DNA of 64,000 nucleotides from Mesorhabditis belari (lineage: Eukaryota > Nematoda > Chromadorea > Rhabditida > Rhabditidae). The stretch is taken from positions 112,742 through 176,741 of the forward strand of contig CAUEEP010000300.1 of assembly GCA_958450365.1 (NCBI GenBank). Reading direction: 5' to 3'. Of this stretch, positions 33,991 through 46,100 are shown piece by piece. Position 1 is the stretch's first letter; each line of letters opens with the position of its first letter. The position numbers and the translations under genes are program-made. A model generated the notes under the pieces. It searched no databases. It was not told where the DNA came from and saw only the letters and a program-made list of their open reading frames with translations.

Positions 33991-34625
33991 ATGATCATTA
34001 TCTGAAATCTTTTGCCTTAAGATCCTTCTGAATTTCCTATAATTTCTGTAAAATTACAGAAGTTACAATATTTTTCACAATTTTTACAATTTTTACAATT
34101 ATTTGAAGTTTTAGATTGTTAAATTGGGTAAAAGAAGTAAAAAAAAGAGTATTAGCAAAAGGCAAATTAGATTATGCCATGGAAATTATTTAAAACTAAT
34201 CTTTAATCTAATAAGTCTAGAATAAGAAAAACTTAAAAAGTAAAAGTAAAAAAATAGTAAAAAGAAAGAGTAAACTCTTCCTTTCGTTGTGAGAATTCGA
34301 TTCTTTCGATTAATTTTGTTATTAGATTGGTAGCGAAGCAAAAAAACTGATTATTAATTAGAAATTTGAGTCTTTCAATGCATCCGATTGTTTCTTAAAA
34401 TCGATCCAAAATTATGTAAGCTGAATATCGAAAAATAAAATCAATAAAGCTACTTTATCTTTGTCCGAAATTCTGCATACCGGCAAATTTTGTGAATTCA
34501 GAATTTTACCATAAGAGACTGGTGTTGAGTCGATTTTAGCCTTTTCTATCTTTCAATGGATGTAGATAAAGGAATTGAAAAAGTCAGGGTTTTTCCAGAA
34601 TCCAGGATGAAAAGATGAAAGGCTA
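33975..34625. repeat. Second copy of the 1255-1912 block
   Basis: Same orientation, with small indels. It marks the right limit of the F-box/WD40 duplication territory; no sequence related to those copies is seen beyond 34.7 kb. Confidence 0.75.
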
Positions 34626-34649
34626 ATTTTTTAAAAATGAAACACATTT

Positions 34650-37600
34650 ATCAAAAGTCTGGTTAAAAGCCATTACCCTCTGCATTTCTCATTCTCACAA
34701 AGTTCCATTTGATTTGTTTATCACTGTTCCCTCGCACAAATGAACTTGGGAATGGGCTCTATTGTCAGTCAGCTGGCCTTTTCCTTTCCTTCCCTTCCAC
34801 TTTCCTTTCCCTCTAGGCACTCCACTCGAGAAATCGCGTCACACAGCCTAAAAGAACATTTAGCTGACAATCCTAGTTTGTTCTCTGACTTAATTTCAGT
34901 TGACAACCTCTATAACTTTCTTAGTTTTTATGTGTTCTCAGTTTCAGTTTTAGTTTTTCTTAGATGATTCTGCAGTAATCCTTATTTTTATCGTTTTCAT
35001 TGCAGGTTCTGGTTCTTTGACGCGTTTTGGATCTACAGAGATCTATCGGATCTTTGACGCGCTCTGGATCCACATCAACATCATCTACAGAATTCTATCA
35101 ACTCACTTCGAAGGATCTAGCTCAGCAGGAAGTCAATGGAGATGACTTTTGTTTATTTCTCCTGTCTCCAAGTCAATTTTCTAATTCATTCTTACTTCTA
35201 GAATCTTGATTTAACCTTAAAAAGTTGAGAATCCAAGCAAAAAACTAATCTAAACCCAATTTAAACTAAAATTAAGATTCCTGAGAACCGCTTTTGAAGT
35301 TATTTAATTAATATGATCATGTTTAAGACAAATAGGTAAATCTCAGAGTTGCTATTCTTGCTAAGAAACATTTCAGTTTTCCAGAAATATCAGTTTAGCC
35401 ATTTACCAGTCATTTCCTTGTTTCTCTGCCCCTAAAAATCCAAAACTCCAATCAAATCATGCCCGTTGTTAAATGTTGGAAAGAAATCCCGCTCTTTCCT
35501 TTTCCTGGGCGTCACTACGCTTTTTTGTTTTTTCTTTTTCCCGTTTCCTGGCCTAGGGTCAGCGCTGTTATGCTCAATCCCTTTACGCCTGAGACTCCTT
35601 TGATTTCTAGGGATAACATTCTTTGGAAACTTTTGAAATTGATTTCCTGGAACGCACACTTGACATTCCCAGTGTTTCTAGAAGCTTTGACAATTTTTGA
35701 AAGATTTAAATTATCAGCATTTCTCCATCAAAGCAAATCTTTTTATTTTTCTAGGAAATTTATTTTTTGGAAAGTAAATTTAGCCAAGCTGGAATGCACA
35801 AAAGGCTATAAAATCGAATTTTGCTATTTTTTGGCATTTTTGAACATTCGGTTTTTTCAGATTTCTGGATCAACATCAATATTCTCGTTTTTCTGAGAAA
35901 CTAATTTTTTTGGAAAGGAAATTTAGCCAAGCTGGAATGCACAAAAGACTATAAAATCGAATTTTATTAAAAATTTTTATTTTTAAAAAGCTTTAAAAAC
36001 TCGATAAGCGATTTCATCGCCACTGACTCATCCTATCAAAAGACTAAAAAACAGAGAAAAAAAAATCGTGATCGTCTGTGTCGACTGTTTGTTTTTTTTG
36101 TTTTGTCTGTCTGATAGTGAGAGGGGACACGGAGGAGACAATTCCGACTATTTGTCATGTTTTTTGATTTAGAGACGAGACTGACCCCCTAGAATCGAGA
36201 ATATCGCAAAAAAACGAAAACTAAAGAGTTTTTCGTCTTTCCTGGATATCACATTACAGTTTTTTAAAGTCGGAACGGTTTTTGGTAGGATTTAAAATCT
36301 TTCACCTACTTAGGATCGAGACTGGCCCCATAGAAGCAAGAATTTTAAAGAAAAGCTCAAAGCAAAACTTTTTTCGTCTTTCCTGGATATCACACTAATT
36401 TTTTTAAAAGTCTATTCCACTTTTAGGATTTAAAAAAGCTTCAGCTTTTCAGTACTCTCCTTTGAGGATCTGATGTCGACGAGATTCTCGAAATTTCTGT
36501 GTCGACTCGTTTCTCAGTGTTACACTTTCACTTTTGGCCCTTTTTTTGAAATGTTTGTGTCCCAGGATGGATAGCAACACCACCAAAAAAGCCAAAGAAG
36601 GAAAAAAAGAAAAAGGGGCTTTCTTCTCCACTCAGGATCTGGACCTAAACCGAGCCCACGATTTTTAACGCTACATCCAAATTTTTCTTTCTATTCTCCA
36701 TTGTGACATCCAGGATCAGTGAATTCGTTGTTAGAATGCTAGAAAGTTGATCGGGTAATGGCTTAAGTCACTGGAGCCGTTGTGATGATGATTCGACAGT
36801 CACGATTCGTGTCTTTGAATCCGATTTTCTTTTCTCGTTCGCTCTCGTGCCTTCCAGGATTTACGGGTTTAGTATTTGTTTCAGCGTTGAAACAGTTTTT
36901 TCTTTCATTTAATACCCAGCTATATATCACGATTCGACAGTCACAATTCGTGTATTTGGATTCGATTTTCTTTTCTCGTTCGCTCTCGTGCCTTCCAGGA
37001 TTTACGAAATCGTTAATAGATTTAGAAGCCTTTCTAAAACGCACCTTTTTAATCGTACGGGGTAGGCAAGAAAACAGATCGGTTTTTTGCGGTTTTAGCT
37101 GAATTTTTATGTGAATTCTCAATGTGTAAATTTGCTTTTTCTTTATTGAATTCATCTATTTGTACTTGAAATTTATATATTTATACCCGTTTCCTGAATT
37201 ACACCTTTTCGCTGATCGGGGTACGGTAGCTGAAGCGCACTTTAGAAAACAGGTTTTGTGATTTTGGTGATTTACTTTAAATTTCTCTTTCTATTTACCA
37301 TTTAGACATCCAGGATTGGCGAATTCGTTTCCAGAATCCTAGAAAGTTGACCCACTGATCGGGGTACGGTAGCTGGAGCTCACTTTAGAAAACAGGTTTT
37401 GCGATTTTGGTGATTTACTTTAAATTTCTCTTTCTATTCTCCATTGTGACATCCAGGATTGGCGAATTCGTTTCCAGAATCCTAGAAAGTTGATCGACTG
37501 ATGGTTTAAGTCACTGGAAAGCGTTTGATCCGTTTTCGACGCGACGATTCGGGTCTTCGGATCTGATTTTCTTGCCGCGTTCACTCTCATGCCTTCCATG

Positions 37601-40600
37601 ATTTACAGATTTAGTCTTTTTCTCAGCTTTGAAACAGTCTTTTCTTTCATTTAATAGCCAGCTATGTATCATTGTGAATGGTTTTGTTTGAACAAACACT
37701 CGACTCTCATGAACCGTGTTCCCATCAACCCTGGAATTGCTCCCACTTCAACAATCGTAAAAAGCTCAAGTCTGGAACATATTTTAAAGCAAAAAGGTTT
37801 CAGAAGGGGCTTCCGAAGCCAAGAGACTCGAGAAAATCCTTCATTTTCTCGGTTTTGAATTTTGAAAAGATTCAATTTACACTTTTTTGAACTAATTTTT
37901 GTTTAAAAAGCTAAAATGACCTCCAGCTTTGAGAATTAATTTGAAAAATTTTAGTTATCAAAAGAAAAAATAGCTTAAGACTAGAGCAAAGATTTTTGCA
38001 TTTCGAAAAAAATTCCGTCTACACTTTTTTGAACTAATTTTTGTTTAAAATGCTAAAATGACCTCCAGCTTTGAGAATTAATTTGAAAAATTTTAGTTAT
38101 CAAAAGAAAAAATCACAAAAAACCACAGCAGAAAATTTCGCAATTCTCAAGATTCAAAAATTGACTAAAAAAGCTGTTCAAAAATGTTTGAAATCGCTAA
38201 CATGTTTTCCAGCTTTTCTGAAATAGAAAAAAGTCTGCAAAAATAATGGGTCTTTCGGGGGGAATCGGGAGAATCGAGGGAATCGAGTGAGCAATCGATC
38301 CACGACCACTCCCACCGCCCAACACCGTCCCTTTTCCCTTTTATCCATCCCGGAAAGTGGATTTTCTCAGCAATCCGGAGAATTACCTTGGATTTACATT
38401 GGGAACTCTCTGAATTACTTTAAAATTTGAATTTCGTTGAATTCGGTTCTCAAGTCTTGCACTCCGACTCCAACTCTGACACTTTTTTTCCTCAACTTCA
38501 AATTTTATAAATTTTCTTTTTCTTTCTGTATGAATCTCTTCTGTGCATTCCAGCATTGATTTTTATCGAAAAAAAATTTGCAAATTGCTTTTGATCTGCA
38601 GCAGATCGGCTCCAAAATCGTTTTTACCGATTCCAACTTTTTTCTATTCCTAAATCATCAAGTTTTTCTTGTTCAAAACACACCTGTGCGTGCCAGGATT
38701 GATGTTTTACAAAAAATCTACACAAAATGACTTTCATTTTTGCGTTCATCAGGTCAAAAATCGTTTCTTGTTGTAGGCTTAACAACGAAAATTCAATTTT
38801 CAGAGTTTTTCCCCTTTTCGTCATTTTCTATTTTTTCGATATTTCTTTTTCTCCTGAATTTCCCAGGATCACCTATAAATTTCCCATAATCCACTCGGCG
38901 GACCTGAAAAAAATAGTCATTTGCCGTCCAATAATTGAGTTTTTCTCTTCACAGCCGACTCCAATGAAGCCATTTCCCCAGAAATAACTTTATGGATATA
39001 TTTTTCGTTATTCAGCTTACATGACCTCCAGCTAAGAGATCTAGTTGAAAAAAAATTACATTTAACCCAAAAATTCGGGCTCAAACCTCCCTTGTACGTA
39101 ACGCTCCAAATTGCACTGTCCCATTTTTCACCGATTTGTCTGAATTTTTCGAGATTTAGCTTACATGACCTCCAGATTAGAGATTTAGCTTGAAAAAATG
39201 TGCATTTAACTCCAAAATTTGGCCCTAAACCTCCCTGGTACGTAACGCTTCAAATTACGACTTCCCATTTTTCCCCAGTTTGTTTATATTTTTCGATATT
39301 CAGCTTACATGACCTCCAGATAAGAGATTTCATTTAAAAAAATTACATTTAAGCCCAAAAAATAGCCCAAAACCTCTTCGGTACGTCACACTAGAACGGG
39401 CACCATCGATTTTTTGCTCATTTTTTGAAAATTTTCTTAAATTATCCCCCGTGCGCTCCAGATTTCCCAGAAGATAACGATTTTCGGTGAAAAAATGCGC
39501 CGAAATGGGGAAAAATAAGCTTTATTTATTTGGGTGAGACGCTGATAAAGATGCTTAGAGTCCGTTTCTCTAAAATAGCCTCATTTTGTAGAATTTTTTG
39601 TTGTTGTCTAAGCTATTTAAACAGTTTAAAAGGGATTACGGTATGTTGTCGTAAATGCTAGCCGTCGATCAGCTATCGTAATCTCATCGTAATCTCATCG
39701 TAAAGCTACCAAATCGTAAAGCTACCAAAGTAGCATCGAAAATTTCAGAATCTATCTTATTTTCTCGGCTTTTTCGATTGCCAATCTGTATTCTGGAAGT
39801 CACAGCCGAGAATCACGAGTGAAGAAATCGAGAAAATCGTCTTTGAATTGATTTGAAATTTTATCTCTTTCCCAATATCACGAGTCTTTTTTTTTTGACT
39901 GAAATCGACTAAATAACGATTTAATTTTTCGCTTTTTCTTTTTCAATCATTCCCTAAACCAAAAGATTCTTTGTTTAAATCCTAAAATGTTTTTTTGAGA
40001 TGCAGAAAAGACACTACAGGGTACTAATGACACTGTAAAGTGTCATCAGTACCCGTCCGATTGTACAGCACCCTTAAACATTTTAAACCCTACCCTGAGC
40101 CCAGAAAACGTTGTCAAACGCTGAGTTGTGCTCCAGATTAAAGCTTGAACGATCTTTTTTATAATCAAAATCAAAAAAATACCCATCATCTCACCTGTAC
40201 TCTTTCGGTTGCTTTACCCAATTTTTACAATTAAATCAAAACGCGAAACTTTATTATAAAATATCTTAAATGCAATCCAGATTGCAGCTTGAAAGCAAAA
40301 AGAAGGCAAAAATCGAATCCCAAAGCAAAATTTTCCTCCAGCTACATTTCTCGACTTCAAGTCTAACACTTTTTAAATGATTTTTTTTTTGTTTTGACAA
40401 ATTCTATTTTGTTTTCTCTATTTCATCAAAATTTATGGCTTGATTTGTGTTTTTTTCTTTTGTCTTTCGAAATTTTTGAATTTCAGATAAAATTCTTGAT
40501 TTTTTTCGATTTTCCCTCAAGAATTCCCACAATTTCCATTGATTTTTGTCCAAAAATTTTTCAAAATCCTAGAAAATTTCAGAAAACATCGATGTGATAG

Positions 40601-40640
40601 CCATAAAAGAGAAAGGAAAAACTTTTGCTCAGCTCAGCTC
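34650..40640. other. Non-coding, with periodic CTGGANNNCAY-type boxes; one possible exon at 35009-35138
   Basis: No convincing gene. After a CATTGCAG acceptor at 35007 a Ser/Thr-rich frame reads GSLTRSGSTSTSSTEFYQLT; it could be an upstream exon of the cotransporter, but no clear donor follows. Boxes in forward orientation lie at about 35647, 35789, 35932, 36242 and 36383. Reverse boxes (TCCAG core) lie at 36709, 36853, 36994, 37309, 37452, 37595, 37922, 38064, 38208, 38549, 38692, 39027, 39171, 39315 and 39457. Most spacings are 141-145. Confidence 0.55.
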
Positions 40641-40645
40641 AAGAA

Positions 40646-43102
40646 ATGTCTCGAAAAACCGACTCTGACGCCGAGGAGAGGGAGCATTTGTTGGGAGTGG
40701 GAGATGACGGACTCCGCAAAAGCAGCTCCTCTAGATTTCAGGTGGGCAAGTCAATCTGGATGTCACAGAAGGGGTTACGGTGGAGATTAGCAAGATTTGT
40801 AAAAGTTTTAGCATAGGCTTACGGTACTTGATCCACTCAGCTGGGGGTTTTATCGTAGTTTAACCTGGATCCTCTTTTAAACAAATAGGGTTTATGTTAT
40901 CTGGATGTCACAGAAGGGGTTACGGTAGAAATTGGTGGAATTTGAAAAAGTTTTAGCAAAGGGTTACGGTACTTGATCCACTCAACTGGGCTTTTATCGT
41001 AGTTTAACCTGGAACCTCTTTTAAACGAATAGGATTTATGTTATCTGGATGTCACAGAAGGGGTTACGGTAGAATTTGGTGAGATTTGAGAAGGTTTTAA
41101 CATAGGATTACGGTACTTGATCCACCAAATGTTCAGCTAAGGCTTTGCGGCATTTTTGCTTGAAATTCCTCTTGGAAAAGTGAGAATCGTCTTAACTGGA
41201 TGTCACAGAGGGGTTTACGGTAGAGATTAACAAGATTTGTAAAAGTTGTAGCATAGGGTTACGGTACTTGATCCACTCAACTGGGGTTTTTATTGTAGTT
41301 TAACCTGGAACCTCTTTTAAACGAATAGGATTTATGTTATCTGGATGTCACAGAAGGGGTTACGGTAGAACTTGGTGAGATTTGAGAAGGTTTTAACATA
41401 GGATTACTGTACTTGATCCACGAAATGCTCAGCTAAGGCTTTGCGGTATTTTTGCTTGAAATTCCTCTTGGGAAAGTGAGAATCGTCTTAACTGGATGTC
41501 ACAGTAAGGGTTACGGTAGAAATTAGCAAGATTTGTAAAAGTTTTAGCATAGGGTTACGGTACTTGATCAACTCAACTGGGTTTTTATCATAGTTTAACC
41601 TGGATCCTCTTTTAAACAAATAGGATTTATGTTATCTGGATGTCGCAGAAGGGGTTACGGTAGAAATTGGTGGGATTTGAGAAAGTCTTAAGATAGGGTT
41701 ACGTTACTTGATCCACAATAGTTTAGCTAGCTAATATTTATTCAATTTTGGCTTCTCTACAAAAATTAAGTTCATAACTATGAAGATCATTCTATTTTTA
41801 AAAAGGTATCTAGATTTTAGGGTTTAAAAAAACCCTAGATATCTAAAAGACCTAAATATCTAAAAGACCTAGAGATCTAAAAGACCTAAATATCTAAAAG
41901 ACCTAAATATCCAAAAGACCTAGATATCTAAAAGACCTAAATATCTAAAAGACCTAGATATCTAAAAGATATCCAGATATTTTTTAAATCTTTAGAGATC
42001 CTTGAAGCTAATCTTTAAAGACATTCCCCTTTTTTTTTGCTCCTATCACTTTCTTATCGAATCTCTTTGATATTTGAGTTTTCTTCGTAAAGAGTTCGAT
42101 CTCAAATTTTGACGTCACAACCTTACGGTCTTTTGGGATGGGTTTTTTTTTTGAGGAATTGAGAATTACGAATTACAAATCTTGGATCCTAGATCTTGGA
42201 TCTTAGATCAACTTTTAACTTTGACTTTTTGAATCGAATTCTATGCTGTTTCAAAAAGGATTTTAAAGGGTATAAATAGTGAAAAGATTCGACGAAAATT
42301 GGGATAATTTTACGAATTTGGAGATTAGAATAAGGAAAAAGGGATATCGTTTTAGGAAAAAAGGCATCGTTTTAGGAAAAAGATTAGAATAGAGGAAAAG
42401 GATTCGAATAGAGGAAAAGATTTGGACTTCTTCAGTGCCTTGAGCTTTCATTTATCGCAGTTTATCTTCCCATGTTTATTCCCATCAATTTGTCATCACT
42501 TTTTTTCTTTCCCCATTTCCCGCCTTCTTCATGTTTTTTTTTTGTTGCTCTATGTACTCGATTCCCTTTTTTTCTTTTCAAATTCGAAAACATTCCCCTT
42601 CCTTTCCATCTTGGATCCTTTTTATCGTCTTCTTCTTTTATTTTCTTCTTTTATTTTCTCTTTTCAGCTTTGCCCACTTTCTATCGTTGCCCTTGGCCAC
42701 ATGTGCCTCTTTTTCTCTTTGAGATTTTGAATCTTTTAGCTTTTGGATGAGCTTTTGCATCAGCTTTTAATAGCTTTTGCATCTTCTGATTCTTTCCAGC
42801 ACTAAAAGAACATTCATTTTCTGTTGTTTTAACAAAACTTGATCAAATCTGGATTCTTATCTGGTTTTCTTAGAAAAGCTCTTGAGTTTGTCTCAAAATC
42901 TAAAAATCCCAATAACTTTAATTCATATCAGCTTCAAAATGATCCAAAGTACTGAGAGATGTAAGTTTCTTAGTAAGTAAGTAAGCAAGCAGCTAAGTAA
43001 ATAGTAAGTGTGTAAGCCAGTAAGTAAGTAAGTAAGTAGGTAAGTAAGTAAGTAAGTAAGTCAGTCAGTAAGTAAGTCAGTCAGTAAGTAACTCAGTCAG
43101 TC

Positions 43103-43169
<67 letters not shown>

Positions 43170-46100
43170 CAGTCAGTAAGTAAGTAAGTCAGTAAGTAAG
43201 TCAGTAAGTAAGTAGGTAAGTAAGTAAGTAAGTCAGTAAGTAAGTAAGTAGGTAAGTAAGTAGGTAAGTAAGTCAGTAAGTCAGTAAGTCAGTAAGTAAG
43301 TAAGTAAGTAAGTAGGTAAGTAAGTCAGTAAGTCAGTAAGTAAGTAGGTAAGTAAGTAAGTAGGTAAGTAAGTAGGTAAGTAAGTCAGTAAGTCAGTAAG
43401 TAGGTAAGTAAGTAGGTAGGTAAGTAAGTAAGTAAGTGGGTAAGTAAGTAAGTGGGTAAGTGGGTAAGTGGGTAAGTGGGTAAGTGGGTAGGTAGGTAAG
43501 TAGGTAGGTAAGTAGGTAAGTAGGTAAGTAGGTAAGTAGGTAAGTAAGGTAAGTAGGTAAGTAGGTAGGTAGGTAGGTAAGTAGGTAAGTAGGTAAGTAG
43601 GTAAGTAGGTAAGTAAGTAAGTAAGTTTCCTTTTCTCAGTCTTGATTGGATAAAAATTTGGAAAAAATTTGTAACCAGTTGATGTTTGTTAATCGTTCAA
43701 ATCTTTCAAATTCTTAAAGAACCAGAGCCAAACCAGAGCTGAAATTCGGTTATAAAGTAAGAAGAAATCGCAGATTAAATTGTTTCTTTCAAAAATCTGC
43801 GATTCCCTAAACATTTCCCCGTCCATTTTTTCGTTTCTGAATTCAAAATTTCCAAAATATTCCCATTCTTAATAATTTTACTGAAATAAAAACGTCAGAA
43901 ACATGTTTTCGAAGTCTTTTTTTATCCCAAAACCTCCGTAAAAATCAATTTTTGCGATTTTTTTTGAAGAAATTAAATGAACACCGCTTCACTCCTTTCC
44001 CGCCTGTTCTCCCTTTCTCCCTTTGTTGTCCACTTTGCCAAAACAACCGAAATGCAAAAATTGGCGATAAGCAATAGCTGCAATGACTCCCAGCTTCTAC
44101 AAATAAATCAAAATTTTTCGGAAAAATTGACATTTTACCCAGAAAAACTGTCCAGCCTTTATTCAGTCGAAAATGAAAAATTTAAATTTGCATTTATTTT
44201 TGAATTTCTTTCGTTAATGTCTCTTGTGCCTTCCAGAATAATCATTTTTTTAAAAATTATGAAATTTGCATGTAAAATTTCCGTGAAAATACTATGAACA
44301 GAAAAAGGCACTTTTAAACAAATTTCAAATCTTTTGCTAGCTTAATATTCGTGCACCATGATCAAGTGTGCGTTCCAGCTAGCCGAAATTCCGGGACTAA
44401 AGACCCGGGGATGTCTGGGTGGGCCTGGGAATAGCCGGGGATCAATTGTTGTGTCCCCGTCCCCCCTCGTCTCATCCTCCCATTGCGCCCCTTCCCCCCT
44501 TTCCATTCCTCATCGATACCCACAAGTGAACACCAGCGAAAAGGGCAAAAAGAGACCACCAATGTCTTTGCTGGATAGCACGAGGCCCAACTGGGATGAG
44601 AAAGAAATGAGAAAGCAGCGTTGGTCCCAAGTTTTCACTCAAAGTCGATCCAGCTCTGACACCTCTTCACCAAAATCAAAAAATTCCTATTTTTTTGTGT
44701 TAGAATTGTCTTGTGCATTCCAATTTGTTATTTAATTTAAAATTTAAAACAAAAAAGCTCAATTTGGCCAAAATTTTGACTCAAAGTCGATTCAGCTCTA
44801 ACACCCCTTCACCAGAACCAAGCAATCCCTATTTTTTTTGTGCTAGAAACGTTTTGTGCATTCCAATTTGCTATTTGATTTAAAATTTAAAACAAGAAAG
44901 CCCAATTTGGCCAAAATTTTGACTCAAAGTCGATCCAGCTCTGACACCCCTTCACCAAAATCAAAAATCCCTATTTTTTTGTGCTAGAATTGTCTTGTGC
45001 ATTCCAATTCACTATTTGTTTTTTAGAAATCTTCAAAAATCCAAATCTAGAATAGAAATAGTGATCAATGGAAATTGTGGCCACAATTTTTTTGCTATTT
45101 TCCCCATCACAAATACCCTTTCAGAAAAGTCATTTCGGCCTTCAAGTGGCTTTTTTGTTTTCCTTTTTTTTCTCCTCATTTAGATCTAATATCGGTCGTT
45201 GGCCTTCTTTTTCCTTAATTTCCTCAATTTCTTAATTCAAATTGTTATTTTTCGAGTATTCAAAGGGAAACAAAGCCGAAAATGGAAATTTCTCTTTCAA
45301 ATTTCTTTCAAATTTCTTCCAAATCTTCGAGTTTTCAATCGAACCCTCAATTCTGGAGGTTTAAAAAGCAAAGGTTTAACGAGGAACTTTTGGCATAAAG
45401 CAGCGAAGCCATTCATTTTATCGATTAAAGCCATTCATTTTATCTGAAAGTTTTATATCGCATTTTATATAGGATTTTATATCAGATTAGCCACTGTGCG
45501 ATCCAGGATTTCGTTTAAAATCAAAAATGCTTTAGTAGAATGAAAATAAAAGCGCAAATTTGTGTGAACAAAAAAACAAAAGTGCAGAAAGAGTCAAATT
45601 TGACCTTTTCATTGCCATAAAAATGAGGAAAACGGGGTTACGAATTCGTTTTGCGTTCTTTTCTTTAAGGATTCGAAAAGGGAAGCCTTATATACCGAGT
45701 TCCCATTTGGTTCCTATTAGGTTCATATTTGGTTTCTTTTTGGTTCCCATTCGATGCGTGATGCTCCAATTCGGTTCCCATTCAGCTCCCATTCGGTTCC
45801 TATTGGGTTCTAATTTGGTTAGCATTCAGCTCCCGTTCGATTCACATCCGGTTTCTATTCGGTTCCAATTTGGTTCCTTTTTGGTTCCCCATACGGTTCC
45901 AATTCGGTTCCTATTCGGCTCCCATTCAATTTCTAATCGGTTCCTATTTTCCATTCGGTTTCAATTTAGTTCCCATTCGGTTCCTTTTCGGCTGCCATTC
46001 AGTTCCTATTCGGTTCCAATTTAGTTCCCATTGACTCCCATTCGGTTCCGATTCGGCCCCCATTCGCTTCCGATTCGGCTCCCATTCGCTTCCAATTCAG

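Noticed and set aside
34740..34967. 75-codon frame rich in Ser/Phe/Leu
   Set aside because: No splice or start context, low complexity, not conserved.
42422..42750. Overlapping Phe/Leu/Ser-rich frames on the plus strand
   Set aside because: A pyrimidine-rich tract gives open frames in all three phases; composition effect.
42972..43640. GTAA array as a CRISPR array
   Set aside because: No spacers; simple tetranucleotide repeat in a eukaryotic intron.
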